Part shown: positions 1-13,500 of the stretch, piece by piece | Numbering within the stretch: the stretch's first letter is position 1 | Layout: every line of letters begins with the position of its first letter | Source of the DNA: Erigeron canadensis | Taxonomy: Eukaryota > Streptophyta > Magnoliopsida > Asterales > Asteraceae | NCBI RefSeq assembly: GCF_010389155.1 | Contig: NC_057766.1 | Coordinates: forward strand, 28,281,516-28,345,515 | Reading direction: 5' to 3' | Length of the DNA: 64,000 nucleotides | Program-made: the position numbers and the translations under genes | The notes under the pieces: generated by a model | Seen by the model: the letters and a program-made list of their open reading frames with translations, nothing else | Databases searched by the model: none | Told to the model about the DNA's origin: nothing

Positions 1-1406
1 AAAGTATAGTCCTTAAATATAAGACCTACTTTTTTTTTGAAACATCCTTAACTTCACCATTACTTGTAATTCTTGTAATCTTTATAAATCTTTTATAAAA
101 CTTGATAGGTGTGTGAGAGTACAATTTAAAATTATATTTAGTGTTTTGAAAAAACATGTCCTTATATGTTTTGTCAAGACAACATTTTCACTTCAATTAC
201 ATATAAATAATCACTTTTATTGGCAAACATCTTTTTTAGTTATATAGGTGATGTAAGCACAATAATTAAATAATATATTTAAAACGTAATTACAGATACC
301 CCTTAATAGTATATGTGAACTTATTATACATGTTAATATAAACTTTCTCAAAACTTAACTATTCTATGTTATCCGTCAAATTTAAATTGTTAATGTCATT
401 GCTTTTGTTGGTTGTGGACGGTGTATTTTTTTTTTATCTTTTTATTTTTTTTAATTTTTTTTTTATCTTTTTATGTTTTTTTCAATGTTTGTCTCAACTT
501 AAAAATTTAATTTTTTTTTTTTAAATTTCCATTTAATATTTTTTTTATCAAGTATATTGAATCGAATTTATGTGGGATCATGAATAAAGTTTGGGGGAGT
601 CGTAAGCATAATCAAACTTTAAAGTTTATAGACTAAAGATCCACATTAATTAGCTCACTACTTACGTAAACAAAATCTAAATACTACCCATACTTAAAAC
701 ATCATTGTTATGCCAACCCATACTTAAAACATCATTGTTATGACAATGATGTATAGTGTAAATAGTTAGGCATTTTTAGGTTGTTAACTAAGATCTTAAG
801 TTTAATTTTTAAGGGTGATAAGTCTTGAGTTTTTCGTCTGAATATTTATAACGATTCTGGATCAACATCTCGTTACTTAGGATGCGTGCGATGCTTCACC
901 ACTAAAATAAGGTTTTCCTAATATCATATTCTAACCGAATGTTTGAAAAAAAAACATCATTGTTATTAAAAAAAAAACACCTCATAATAATACCAAACAA
1001 AAAATGGAATACACATTCTTTTTTTCTTAACCCAACAAAATTACATCAAATTTTTAAATTTAAATATTTATATTAATATAAAAAGAGAGAACAAGATCCC
1101 CAAATTACCAAATCAGTAGTAGTTAGAAAAAGGTAAATTCCATAAACATCAACCCATCCATCCATCCATCCCAACTAAACCTTGAAACAAAGAAAGAAAA
1201 GGGAAAGACCAAAGAATTGAAAAGAGCAAAAAGTGGAGAAAGATTTGGATTGAACACCTCTGCATTTTTTTCTCTCTCTCCTTAAAAAAAAAAAATTCAC
1301 ACAAATTTCCAATCATTTCAATCCATTCTAACCAAATATTTACATTCATATACATACATATATATTTATATATCAAATCAAGTAATATAAATTAATAGAA
1401 TAAAAA
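1..1406. other. AT-rich upstream region of the SRPK gene
   Basis: No gene is visible. The stretch is very AT-rich with long T and A runs. The last 200 bases before the SRPK start include a CT-rich tract near 1267-1282 and a TA-rich block, which suits a 5' leader. It also holds the duplicated 30-bp unit listed separately. No promoter element can be named with certainty. Confidence 0.5.
687..746. repeat. Tandem 30-bp duplication with a palindrome
   Basis: Two 30-base units (687-716 and 717-746) differ by a single base. The second unit runs into a perfect 10-bp inverted repeat, ACATCATTGT / ACAATGATGT, with a 4-base spacer. It lies about 660 bp upstream of the SRPK start codon. Function is unknown. 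Confidence 0.8.
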
Positions 1407-4400
1407 ATGTCATCTTGTTCATCATCATCTGCATCTGAAGAAGATGAAGACTTGGATTGTTACCGGAAAGGTGGTTATCACGCTGTCAGAACCGGTGATT
1501 CTTTTTCTTCCGGCAGATTCATTGCTCAACGGAAGCTCGGCTGGGGTCAGTTTTCCACCGTTTGGCTTGCCTATGATACTCAAAATTCTGTAAGTTATAT
1601 ATATCTATATATTTATATTTATATTTTTTTGTTTTCAAGTTTATATTTGCTGAGAGATCCGTGATCCGGATGTGATTCTAACCTATATCTTGTTATATTA
1701 TTCTGCAATATATAAGAAAGTTATTTATTTATATGTAATGTATATGTAGGTATATGTGTATATGGAAAGTGGATATAAAGTTTGGATTTTTTTTGTATGA
1801 TATACTTATTGCCAAAAATAGAATGTATAGTTAAAGAAATAAGATCTTTGGAATGTGTTGTTTATTATAAATGTGTGGTTATAGTAGCTGGAGTTGATGT
1901 ATGCATACATTATACGGGCCGTTGATCTTTGGTTTTGTTTGTTTTTCGATCGGTGGAGAGTTATAGATGGTAATATTCTCGAGTTAATGATCTTTTGAAG
2001 GTTCTTGTGTTATGTAGTTTTTTGGTGCTAGGATTGACATGTACTCAAAGATAGCTATTAGAATCTGTCAGCATTCATGGGGTTGGGGTGGCTAGGATTT
2101 TTTGTTACATTTCATGATTATCTTACGTGTAATTGAGACAAGGGAGGCATATTGTCTTCAACCATTACGAATGTAATTTGGGTCATGACTGTAGATCTAA
2201 TGCCTATATTTAGTGATTAGATAAAAGTGAGTGTGTATGATCGCCTCTTTCTCATCTCTTTCTATATTTCTCGTTGACATAAATCGTATAACAAAGATTG
2301 GGTGAAGTATTCTTGTCCTCTGTGCATAGAATAATGCTACTTTTCAATTGATGACTGACCCCTGAGTACCATTCAATTTCCAGTTTTTTTTAGTATGTTT
2401 AGTTGTGCATTTTTCATCATGGATCCAGCATTGCTTTTGAATGAATTGGGTTGGCCAGGCTGATGGTCCATTCGGTTTTCAGATTTTATCAAGCCCGTTG
2501 CTAAGGAGCCTAAGACCAATGCCTTGTAGATAATCGTCATGCGTCAGGTCTACCATATGTAGCTTATTTTTTCATTGTCTTTTAAAGCATTTTCTTTAAC
2601 GTACAGAGTTGTAGATAACTAGACGGAGTAGTGGTTTACTGAAGTTGTACAGAAGACCATGAAAGTCGGGTTATATTACTATCTTTAGTAAGTATAAAAA
2701 ATATGGGATTTAGTGAACTCATTTTGTTGATAAAGTTGTGTTCAGAATGCAGTGAATCGAATATCTTCACATAGGAAATCTCAGCTATATTAGGCCCAAA
2801 ACCTGTTTTCATAGTTATTGTTTACATGCAGCTGGCAACCTCTGTTTTTTGTAATCCTTATTTAAGCATAGTTCAAGTACTTCCAAGAATAGAGGTGCTA
2901 ATATGTCGATCCGTTTACTTGCGAACGAGTCAAATTCTGCAGTATTTAATCTGAAGCAAGTGATATCAATCAAATTAGCTTAAAAGGGAACGGGTAAAAT
3001 GAGTCAATCGGATCAAACTGGTCGTTGGTCATCCAAGTTTACTTTTAATGTGTTAATCTCCGTTTTGACTTGTTACCTAACTTGATTACTTGCCCTGCCC
3101 ATCTTGGCATCTTTGTCCGGAACATACGATTTAGATATTCATAGATTCTTTTCGTTTTACTCATTTTTGCAGAGTTTCAACAGTCTAACCTCAACTAATA
3201 ATATTTAGATGTAGAAAAAACACAGATCTGGGAGTATGTTCTTGATATTATTTGTGAGAGAACATACAACTACACTCCTTAATAAGGAAACTATGGTAGT
3301 TATTCTAAGGTACCATGAAACCCTATTCTATTCTACTAATGCATAGTTTCTAACAGTTATAGTAGTTTTCTTATAATACGCTTTTTTTTGGATTTTCAGA
3401 CTTTTGCTAGTTCTAAGTAGCATCTACATAAAACTGATCATGTTTTTGCCTTGTTTGATGTTTATGATAGTTATTGTGTTTCAATGCTTTAATTTAGCAT
3501 CTATATACATAAGCTTTGAAGTGAATAATAGAAAGATATTCAATGTGTATAATTACCTGTTTTTTAATTTATTTGAAGTCTTTCTTAATCTTAAAGATAT
3601 AGCTGAAATGCTTTCGTTACTACCCTTATATACAGTAACCAGTTCTTATGTTTCTCATTTTGTAGAAATATGTGGCACTCAAGATTCAGAAAAGTGCACC
3701 AGAGTTTGTGCAAGCTGCCCTCCATGAAATCGAGGTTCTTACTGCTATTACTGAAAATGACCCTAGGAACGAAAAATGTGTTGTACAATTAGTGGATCAC
3801 TTCAAACATAGGGGCCCAAATGGGCAGCATTTGTGCATGATTCTTGAGTTTCTTGGTGATAGCATACTGCACCTCATTAGATATAACCGTTACAAAGGCC
3901 TTAACTTGAATAAAGTAAGGGAGGTATGCAGATGCATACTAACTGGACTAGATTATTTGCACAGAGAACTTCATATTTTACACACAGACCTAAAACCCGA
4001 AAATATACTTCTAGTTTCCACTATAAATCCATCGAAAGACCCTATAAGATCAAAATCGACCCCCATTCTTGAACGGCCAGAGGGAAGTTTGACGGGTGGA
4101 GTAACGGTCAATGTGATTGAAAAAAAACTCAAGCAGAGGGCCAGAAGAGCAGTGGCTAAAATTTCTGCTGAAAGACGGGGTGTGATAGGAGGGGGTGCAG
4201 CAGCTGCAAAACCTGAAAGATGCCTTGATGGTATCGATTTCAGGTGCAAGATTGTGGATTTAGGAAATGCATGTTGGGCTGATAAACCGTTTGCGGAGGA
4301 AATCCAAACGAGGCAATATCGAGCCCCTGAAGTGATACTACAATCGGGCTACTCATACCCAAGCGATATGTGGTCATTTGCTTGCACTGCTTTTGAACTC

Positions 4401-5292
4401 GCTACTGGCGAAATGTTGTTTGCTCCCAAACCAGGACAAGGTTTTAGTGAAGATGAGGTATTGTGTTTTTTTTAACAGTGGCAAATTTACCGGGGCTGGG
4501 TTAATGGTTAAAATGGATCATGTCAAAACAACTAACTGCGACACAGGTCGAAATGGGTCGGGAAATTTTGACTCGGAACACTTGTCAAATATGTTATAAA
4601 AAATTTGCATTGTTTCAATTATTCTTATTTTTTAATAATTATATGATTTAGAAGTTTTTTATGCATAAAATACAGTGTGGGTGATTTCCGATCCGTTTGA
4701 GCTGTCAACATATCTGACGCTTTTTCTTGTAAGCTAACTTTAATTACCTGTTTTCCCTCTGGTTTTTACAATTAGATGAATTGAAATTACCACCTCTGGG
4801 TTTTCCTTTTCTTGTTTATGAAAGATACCGTCCAACTTTCATGACCCACCCCTATATGTTTACCGTTGAACTGTTTGTTAAAGTGGTATGATCTGATGCA
4901 GGATCACCTTGCTCTAATGATGGAATATCTAGGAAAGATGCCCCGGAAGGTAACATTATTCGGCTCACTCTGCCAACCGTCTAAATAGAAAATATTAATA
5001 CTCTTCTCCTGTATTGTTTTGCCTTTTTCAACTGAAGCAGATAGCCGTTGGCGGCGGTCGATCTAAAGATTACTTTGACAGACATGGTGACCTCAAAAGA
5101 ATCCGTAGGCTCAAACACTCATCACTGAGTCGTTTACTCATTGACAAATTCAAGTTTCCTGAAACTGATGCTCGTGAATTCTCAGAGTTCTTGATACCTA
5201 TTCTTGATTTTACCCCAGAAAAGCGACCAACGGCACAGCAGTGTTTGCAACATCCTTGGCTCCGTCAGGATGCCGCCAAACCAGTGCCCTAA
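1407..5292 (+). CDS. SRPK-type serine/arginine-protein kinase
   Basis: Four exons join in frame: 1407-1589, 3666-4457, 4902-4949 and 5041-5292, giving 424 aa. The protein should phosphorylate RS domains of SR splicing factors, in cytoplasm and nucleus. Visible kinase signs are the glycine loop LGWGQFSTVW in exon 1, VALK with the ATP-binding lysine near residue 67, the SRPK-style catalytic loop HTDLKPEN near residue 169, the DLG magnesium motif, and QTRQYRAPEVIL with PSDMWSFACTAFEL. The inserted spacer between the two kinase lobes is short and basic, as in plant SRPKs, and the length is normal. The first intron is 2.07 kb. The start is the first ATG of the exon and begins an acidic/serine-rich stretch typical of the family. 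The gene looks intact. The exact family member is not determined. Confidence 0.93.
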
Positions 5293-6792
5293 AAACATAA
5301 CCTAGTGTGACATGGTTGAGTTCGCGTGATTAATGTGGGTAAAGCAGGGAACCGAAGTTGTTTTTTGTTGCAACTTGTTAATTCCTTCTTTATGCCACCT
5401 ATATTTTGTTTACACATCTTTTTTTTCCTATGAATCCCAATAATATTTGATTTCTTTTGAATTAACTATTAACTATGATGTAATATAGACGTGTATAGTT
5501 GCATAAATTTGATAGTTATTCGGGTTGTGTTAACTCCCACGGCAATTGAAATGGACATTCTGTTACTTGTTTTTGCTATGTTGGTAATGTATTATGGTTC
5601 ATAAGTTCTGAATCATATGATATTGGGTACTAATTGTGAAATATGAGTAATGGCAATATAAAATTAAAAATTTTTTATCTATTATAGACGAACAATGGAG
5701 ATAACTTTTACGAACTACTCCGTATATGACACTGAGATTTCGGCAATATAATACTGTTACCAACCCATTTGTTAGTGGTGGACCAGTAAACAATTATGGG
5801 TTCATGGGCATGGTATTAAAAGAGGTATTCAGTAGGGCTGGCAATTGATACTTAAAGTAACAACACTATGAGCAACAACTATTGAGTGAATGAGACTCTA
5901 TTTATTTGACCCACTTGGCAAAGCAAAAAGTTTCAGGAAGCCCACTTAAATCTGACTTTGGTGTCGATTTATTTATGTATCAATTACTAAAGATATTTGT
6001 TAACTAGTAACCTAGTGCAATAGTTTAGAAATATTTAATAAACTTGTTATTTCCTTATTAAACAAAAATTATATTTAATGTGTATTAATTCAACCTAACA
6101 ATTGCTATTTTTAAATTAATAATTAATACATATTTCTATATTTCTATCTTAACTACTACACTAGGGGCACTAATTAGCAAATCTCATTACTCAAAAGAGA
6201 TGAAATGTCCATGAATAGTTGAATATCACTCATGCTTATAACATAAAATAAAGTTTCGATGTGCAAAAATACAAAAACAGGATAATGTTTCAGTAACTTA
6301 ACTTGATATGTTTTACGAAAACACCAAGTACAATCGTCAATCGATATTTTCAATTTTCAAGGTTCATAAAGAAGGAATTATCATTTGGTATATCTTTATT
6401 GGATAGAGATTGTTATAGAACCCGTTGAGTGGGTTAAACTCCAAAGAAGTAAGAATAAGAAATACAATAATGCGACAAATTTCTCTGCCATTTCTTAATG
6501 ATGCAATTACAATTTATAGAGGAAATATGGAAATGAAAGAGTATCTTACGTGGGAACATGGATAGAGGTTATAACTACTTAAATGGAAACATGGGAATTA
6601 ATATGGAAAATGCATAAAAGTGGGTTACTCCACAATTGATTAAAAACGTGCTACTAATATTAACTGCTTCTAGTTTTACTTAGTCTTCGCAGCCATTTAT
6701 TTCGGACTCGATGAACTTGCAACTGCCAGTGAACCTTCTCCGTAGCCAAGCCATCCTTGGACTTGTGCTCTTGGACCGTATTAGAGATCATT
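5293..6792. other. SRPK 3' flank and AT-rich spacer
   Basis: The SRPK 3' untranslated region runs from 5293. A polyadenylation site cannot be fixed. The remainder is AT-rich, with no coding pattern and no recognised repeat. Confidence 0.4.
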
Positions 6793-6955
6793 TCAAGTTA
6801 AATATAACTTGAGGAGTAAAGTTAAAGATATTCTAAATTTAGGATTAAAATTAAAGGTCAAGATTGAAACGTTGTCTTTCAATTTTGACCTTTAAATTTA
6901 ATCCTAATATCAAGATTTACCTAACTTCACCTCTCAAATTGATCAGCTTGAGGGA
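6793..6955. repeat. Foldback (inverted-repeat) element
   Basis: The core at 6840-6906 is an inverted repeat with 30-base arms, two mismatches and a 7-base loop. Outside it the arms continue less exactly to about 6793 and 6955, so the whole block of about 160 bp folds on itself. This fits a foldback MITE or a young hairpin precursor locus. No target-site duplication could be fixed. Confidence 0.6.
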
Positions 6956-7674
6956 ATCGAGGAGCTCTCTAGTGTGTTACCCGGTTAAGACAACTTATAT
7001 CAGACCTCCCACTGTCAAATCGCGACAATAAGTTTCAAACGAGATTTAACTTTAAAGAAAAAAAACTTGTTATCAGCTATTAGGGGGGCTTCCATAACGT
7101 GGTTTCTTTTTGGGGTTCATGAAAATATGGTAAGGGGACCTTAGTAATAATGTTATACCCAAGGTTGCGGAACTCGAGAATCGGGATCGGATCGGAGAGG
7201 GGGGGGGTCAAGATTTTTTAAAAATCGGATCGGAATCGAATAGGTGAACAATGAGATTTTTATGTATAAATAAGTAGTTTTTTAAATTATATGTAAGAAA
7301 AAATTTTAAAAAAATAAAACTTCAAACTTAAACATAACGAGATACGTTACTAGGACGTTGTCCGGGAAACATTATATTTATTGTGTTTCGTACTATTTAA
7401 AAAATTATTACATGCTTTTAAAAACATTATATAACTCAAAACCTTAGTTGATATTGATTTTTAATGAGTAAACAATTATAAATTTAAAAAAATTGACAGT
7501 ATAATTTTATAACAGGTTAATATATTATATAAATTTTAAAAGATAATAAGTATGAAAGTAGAATATTTAAAATAAAAATACAAAATAATATTACAAACAT
7601 AATTAAAGCTAATTTATCAAATCATTGAAAATAGAAAGTGAAACAAAATAATTCATATTAATAGAACATCAACT

Positions 7675-8800
7675 TTCCCTAGATCATTCGTCTCCCAGAT
7701 CATGTTCCCCTTTACCTGTCCATAGTCGTTTCGTGGGAGTTTGGAAGTCCATTACGGACTTAAACTCCCACCTGAGTCAATTTGACATTGCGTTGGAAAG
7801 ATGTATCACAGGTACACTCGGTGATGGCAACACGCTACGATTTTGGATTGACACTTGGTCAGGCGATGCTCCTTTATGCTCAACATTCCCGGATTTGTAT
7901 AAACTTGAAAAGAGAAAAGGTTGCTTAATAAAAGAGCGCTGCACAGGAGGTGGTCGTTTTTCACAGTGGGAATGGTCTTGGACTAAACCCCCATCCACAG
8001 CTGCTGAACTATTCCAGCTTCAATCGATGTGCTTCCAAATCAGGGAGACCTCTCTTTCCAGCAATGAAGATACGTGGCACTAGAGCTTAGACCCGTCGCG
8101 AACATTTTCTTTCAGGTCCCTCAAAACCAAAATTCAAAACTACACAACGGGACCAAAGCAATGGTGTTTCCCATGGAACAAACTCGCTCCAATCAAAGCC
8201 AATGTCCTCGCATGGAGAATAGAAATGGAACGCATCCCCACTATGGATCAGCTTATCTCCAGGAATATCGCAATCACCTCCCAGACCTGCCCACTTTGTA
8301 ACACTTTTCTTGAGACGACGGAACACCTCTTCATTCACTGCCAATTTGCGAGATCCCTTTGGTGCTACTTGCAAACATGGTGCCGCACCCCAAACTCCAA
8401 ACCTAACAATCTTAAGGAACTCATGGAATATCAGAAAACTGTAAACTCGTCCCCGAAAAATCAGAAACTAATCCAACTGGCTACACTCTCTTTTTGTTGG
8501 ACGATTTGGAAGTCTCGGAATGAAGCTATCTTCTCCAACAAGCAGCCATCACTTCATTTTGCTCTCAAAGAACTCAAAGGAACAAGCTTCTTATCGCTCT
8601 CCAACAGATCACATACCCACAACCCCGGATGGGAAAACTGGAAGAAATTTATAATTTAATCTCATGTACTCGGAACATTTAGCGTTTTCTATTTTTTCCC
8701 TGGTCTCTTTTCCACATATTTGTATGATCAACCTAACTCCTTGCTAGAAGTTCATATCAATAAAATCCTTTTTGAATGTTCAAAAAAAAAAAAAAAAATT
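7675..8800 (+). mobile_element. 5'-truncated LINE (non-LTR retrotransposon)
   Basis: The insertion is bracketed by an 11-bp direct repeat, GAACATCAACT, at 7664-7674 and 8801-8811. It ends in an A-run of about 17 bases at 8782-8798. The body encodes the C-terminal end of a plant L1-type ORF2. Only the last part of ORF2 is present, as expected from target-primed reverse transcription that stopped early. The preserved duplication and tail suggest a fairly recent insertion. Confidence 0.88.
7733..8659 (+). pseudogene. LINE ORF2 C-terminal remnant (RVT zinc-binding region)
   Basis: The reading moves between frames. One frame covers 7733-8083 with VWKSI and GDGNTLRFWIDTW, hallmarks of the region after the reverse transcriptase. 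The reading then continues in another frame to 8659 with AWRIEMERIPTMDQL, CPLCNTFLETTEHLFIHC and ATLSFCWTIWKSRNEAIF. The Cys-x2-Cys...His...Cys pattern is the reverse-transcriptase zinc-binding domain of plant LINEs. The polymerase and endonuclease parts are missing and at least one frameshift is present near 8080, so the product is dead. Confidence 0.88.
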
Positions 8801-9537
8801 GAACATCAACTGAAATAACATTGAAACTAATAAGTATTGTAAACAAATTTTTCGATGATGTGTATATATTCAAAACATAAACCATACTATTATGTGTATA
8901 TATACTATGTAATAGTTCACTTGTAATAAAATGATATAATCTTTAAAATATTATAAACTTAAAAAATAATAATATGCAATTAAAATAAGTGATCTTTGTA
9001 AACAAATTGTTTCATTTAAAAGATGAAAGCATAATTTGTCAAACACAAAATTAAGAATATAAGATGGGTCAAAGTGAAAATGAATTTGGCCCATTAAGAA
9101 AATAAAAACGGGCCCAAAGAAATAAAATGGCCCGTTACTATTCTTTACACGCATTCTCATACATTTGCTTTTAATATATATATTAATATAACTTTTCAAC
9201 TTAAACACAATTGTCTAGAAACAATAACGTAATTCATATAAACTTTAACAAAAAAAGAAGTTTGAATTTGGTTGACCCGATCCAATAAAAACGAGTCTTG
9301 ACCGATACAGCTGAGTCTTAACCAAGTTGACCCGAATCTAGAACGCTGACCGATTTTCAGACCGAGTATGAAAAACTCATATCACAGTCGGCCGATACAC
9401 AATTCGACTCGGTAAAATCGCCCGTATCAACCGAGTTTCACAACGTTGGTTATAATCATCTAATATATAAGGAGCAAACCCTTTTAAGGCGAGAATTGAA
9501 TCCGCCTGGGCACACCCACGTGGGCGTGTTACCTTTA

Positions 9538-9892
9538 GGGGGTGTTTGTTAGGGTGGAATGGAAAGGGAGAAAATGGAATGAGAATCACTTTCCTTGTTT
9601 GGTTACACAAGAGAATGGAAATGAAGAGGTAGAAGGGAGAATCATTTCTATTCTCATGATTCCCCCAAAATGGTGAGAATGGAATCAAATTATTTTTTTT
9701 TTCTTTTTTTCTCATGTATTTAATTATTAATTTTAATTATTTATATTATGATATTATAATATAATTAGTTTTTGTTAAAAAAAATTTCATATTAATTTGT
9801 TTATATTTTATATGTCTCTTATTATGATTCTTTGTTGTTACCAAACAATTTAATTATTCTCTTTCCTGATGATTTCCTCCGACCAAACCCTC
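9538..9892. mobile_element. Possible Tourist-like MITE
   Basis: The left edge GGGGGTGTTTG and the right edge ending in CAAACCCTC resemble the GGG..GTTTGG ends of PIF/Harbinger MITEs, and similar GGAATGG-type words occur inside. The flanking triplets are TTA on the left and TTT on the right, so the expected 3-bp duplication is imperfect. No coding capacity is visible. Confidence 0.33.
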
Positions 9893-10438
9893 TTTTAAAC
9901 GATTGACCGACTTAAAATAGATGGACAAAAATACCCTCGTTCTATTACACAGTCCGACCCTCTGAACACCGAACCCAGGATCGCGCGTAAATTTCAGGCA
10001 TTCAAAAGTGACAACCATAAACCTCCAAATTCTTGAACATCACTCTGTAATTCGTCTCGTCAATCGCTCCGCCACGTCACCACCACCGTCGTTCGGTAAT
10101 CATTTATTCTTTTTATGCCAATTCCATTTATTCGATTGGATATATACATTTCAGCTGTATCTATACTTCTTACATTTTCATTCATATATACATATAGATA
10201 TTAATATATTATATAATTATATATCTACACGGATGGTATTCCAAATTTTGATACTTTTACCAACAATCACACTCAAGAAATTCCCAATTTGTGAATTTTG
10301 TAAAATAGGATTGAATATTGGTTTTTCAATTCTAGGGTTTTTCTGAAAAACATTAACATTTTACTACTTATTATTATTAATTACTTATATGAATTTTGTT
10401 TAATTAGGGTTTGGGTTTACTTACATAGTTATATGACT

Positions 10439-10458
10439 ATATATATATATATATATAG
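10439..10458. repeat. TA microsatellite
   Basis: A short run of alternating TA lies upstream of the MLH3 start codon, in the presumed 5' leader or its intron. Confidence 0.8.
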
Positions 10459-10569
10459 TTTGTGAATAATATATAACGGTAATTTAAGTATGGTGAATTT
10501 TGTTTTTCTTGGACAGAGTAGTCTAGTGATGAAACATTGGTTTTGTAATCTTTTTATCGGTCGAGATCG

Positions 10570-13500
10570 ATGAGGAGTATCAAGGTATTGCCGGAATCTG
10601 TTCGTAGTTGTATGCGATCCGGGATTCTTTTGTTTGACTTGACTAGGGTTGTAGAAGAGCTGGTTTTCAACAGCCTTGATGCTGGTGCCACGAAGGTAAA
10701 TGTTAGGTTTATGTTAGTCTTTTATGCATGATTTTTGTAATCGTTTCAAGATTTTTTTGTTTGCGTATATTTCAGTGTTTTATGATTGTAACCGTTTAAG
10801 CCAACGCGTGTTTTTTCAGGTGAATGTGGTTGTCGGCGTTGGGAGTAACTACATTAAAGTTACAGATAATGGTACCAATCTTAGATATAGTGTTATACAA
10901 GAGTCACGTGACTTGCTTTTCATCTTTGTTTTCTCCGTTTGTTCTAATACGTAGTTTTGCAGGGTGTGGTATTACTCGGGATGGATTGGTGTTGTTGGGA
11001 GAAAGATACGGTAATCTGACATTTATAGCATAAGGCTTTTATTATGATCATGCACATGTTGATATGTTCATTACATTCATCTCTCAATCTGATATATACT
11101 GCTAAGTTAGATCTTATTAAAGTGTTATCAGTTACCCAAGAACCAATTGAATGTTGGAAGGTTGGTTTTTTTTTTTTAGTCTTCGTCATAACCCTCGTGT
11201 AGTTTTAGAGACTCAAGTGACTAACTTTTATGAATTAAATGGCTAGTTGATTAAGAGTTTAATGCGTTAGGGCTTGAAATAAAGTGTTTCTTGAATGAGA
11301 AAGTAACATTTAGCAAGCATACTGGCTGTATAATTTTTTTAAAAAAAAAACTCTAACCCTTTAAACCAAACAAAGTCTCATATGTAAAGCATGATCAGTT
11401 CAAGATAAGTTATGATTAGTGCTTATCATTTGCTTATGAAGTCATATGACTGTGTTTATGTTTGCATTATTTGTAGCAACTTCCAAATTTGAGCAGCTGG
11501 CTGGTATGAACACTGTTCCAGAAAGCTTTGGCTTTCGTGGGGAAGCATTAAGCTCTATATCTGATGTTTCTTTGTTGGAAGTTGTTACCAAGGCACATGG
11601 AATGCCTAATGGTTACCGGAAGGTTATAAAGGTATAAGTTCCTGTATTAATGTTCATTCCAGTATTTTTTTTTCTTTTGATTCTTTCAACGACACTAATT
11701 CTTCTGTTATTCAGGGTTGTAAATGCTTGTATCTAGGAATTGATGATGATAGACAAGATGTCGGCACAACCGGTAATGCGATCCTAGTTCCGTAGTTTGT
11801 GTCATTTTATTAAAGGTTTGGCCATTTGTTATCACATAGGAGGTAGAAAGACTTGTGGATGATAGCTTGACTTGATGATCTTTTTATTTTGTTTGGCATG
11901 CCGAATTCGGGTCATTCCATGGTTTGCTTATAGCCATTCATGCAAGTAATTTACTTGATTAAGACATGTCTTGGTTGTTGCAGTTGTTGTTCGCGATCTG
12001 TTTTATAACCAACCAGTTAAAAGGCGGCATATACAGTCCAGGTTCTTTGCTTTGTTTCAAATATCTGAATTTACTTAAGACAACTCCTTTTTTCTTATGC
12101 TGATATTATGTGGCTATGGCATACTGAAAGCCCCAAAAAGATTCTACACTCTGTCAAGGAATGCATACTGAGAATTGCTCTTGTCCACCTGGGAACCTGC
12201 TTCAAAGTTATCGATGTTGAGAGGTGCTCACTTTCAACAGCTGCAGCTTATGTTTTTCATATGCTATTTTGAAAAGTTAAAATATAATTACGTTATCTTC
12301 ATGCAGTGGTGATGAGCTTCTTAGCTTGTATCCTTCGCCTTCTCCTTTGCCCCTATTGACGACTGGTTTTGGAGTTGAGGTTTCTTGGTCTTTACGTAAG
12401 TTGGATGAATCTGATGGCAAATTAAAGCTCTCTGGATACATTTCTGACCCTTATGAAATCTTTTCTGTGAAGGTATATTCGTTTACATTCTCTCTTTTCT
12501 CCTTTTTTTGTCACCATTAGTCTCTTATTCAAGGTTGCTTGTTTTGCAGGCTGTTCAATGTTTTTGTATCCTTGTTCTGGCATTTCTATTATGCTTCAGT
12601 GTAATGGGGTTATGGGCAGATAAATGGGTAAATAATATATTAGCCACACCTGTTAATTTTTTGACCTATGAACAAAAATATCAATTTTGGATGTATCTCT
12701 AAATGCCAAATGCCCAAAACATAGAATGCCAGATCAGTTGGTATGATGCATCTGTTCAGCTATGTTCTATCATTTCTTATGTCCTTCAATGTAGCGGGTA
12801 ACGGGTTTATGGGTATATAAATGGGTAAATAATGTATCACCACATTTGTTATTCATGACTTTTGCGGAAAGATATCAATTCAAGATATATATCCAAAGGG
12901 CCGATACATAAATTGCTGAATCAGTTGGCTGCGACACATAGCTGTTCACATCTGTTAAAGGCAGACATTGGACCTCAATGTGGAAAGCGGATTCGGTGTC
13001 AGGCATCTTCAACCTACATATTGAACTTAACTTGCCCACGAGCTCAGTATGATTTAAGTTTTGAACCCGCAAAGACTTGTGCTACATTCAAGGTACCACT
13101 TGCTTATGACTCTTGACTTACTATTGAACTATGTGTCCCTTGCTTTGCAGAAAAAGCGTTATTATACATATGCACATAAATCCGGTTTCAGATTATTCTG
13201 TATGTCATCATTGTTAATATCCAAGTTTAACATTGATTTTATGAAGATAACTATCTCCCATAAATTGTCAAAAAGCTATCTCTTGGTATCAGTATCATAT
13301 TATCCCAGGACCTATCATTTCAATCTGCCATCTTTTGATGTGGTCTTTTTGCTGTGGTATCTAAGTTTTAAACCTTGAATGTGGCAGATGTTGTTCCTTA
13401 TCCAGTTCAACTGAAAGGAATTTACTTCATTTATATAAAGTCTAATCAAGAAAAAAAGTTTATATTGAAGATCTAGTTCTTTACCTGCATGAAGCTAGAA

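Larger units (their letters stand above)
7158..9449. mobile_element. Possible TIR element interrupted by a LINE
   Basis: The left end CCAAGGTTGCGGAACTCG (from 7159) matches the reverse complement of the right end (to 9449) at 15 of 18 bases. The five bases TTATA lie directly outside both ends (7153-7157 and 9450-9454). GATCGG-type subterminal motifs occur inside both ends. No transposase is visible. Removing the LINE at 7675-8800 leaves about 1.17 kb of AT-rich filler, suggesting a non-autonomous DNA element. The superfamily is undetermined. Confidence 0.4.

Noticed and set aside
3971..4249. Minus-strand open frame inside SRPK exon 2
   Set aside because: Antisense shadow of a well-supported kinase exon.
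10008..10346. 112-codon open frame before MLH3
   Set aside because: It lies in the MLH3 leader region, is low-complexity and hydrophobic by AT bias, and has no homology that I recognise.
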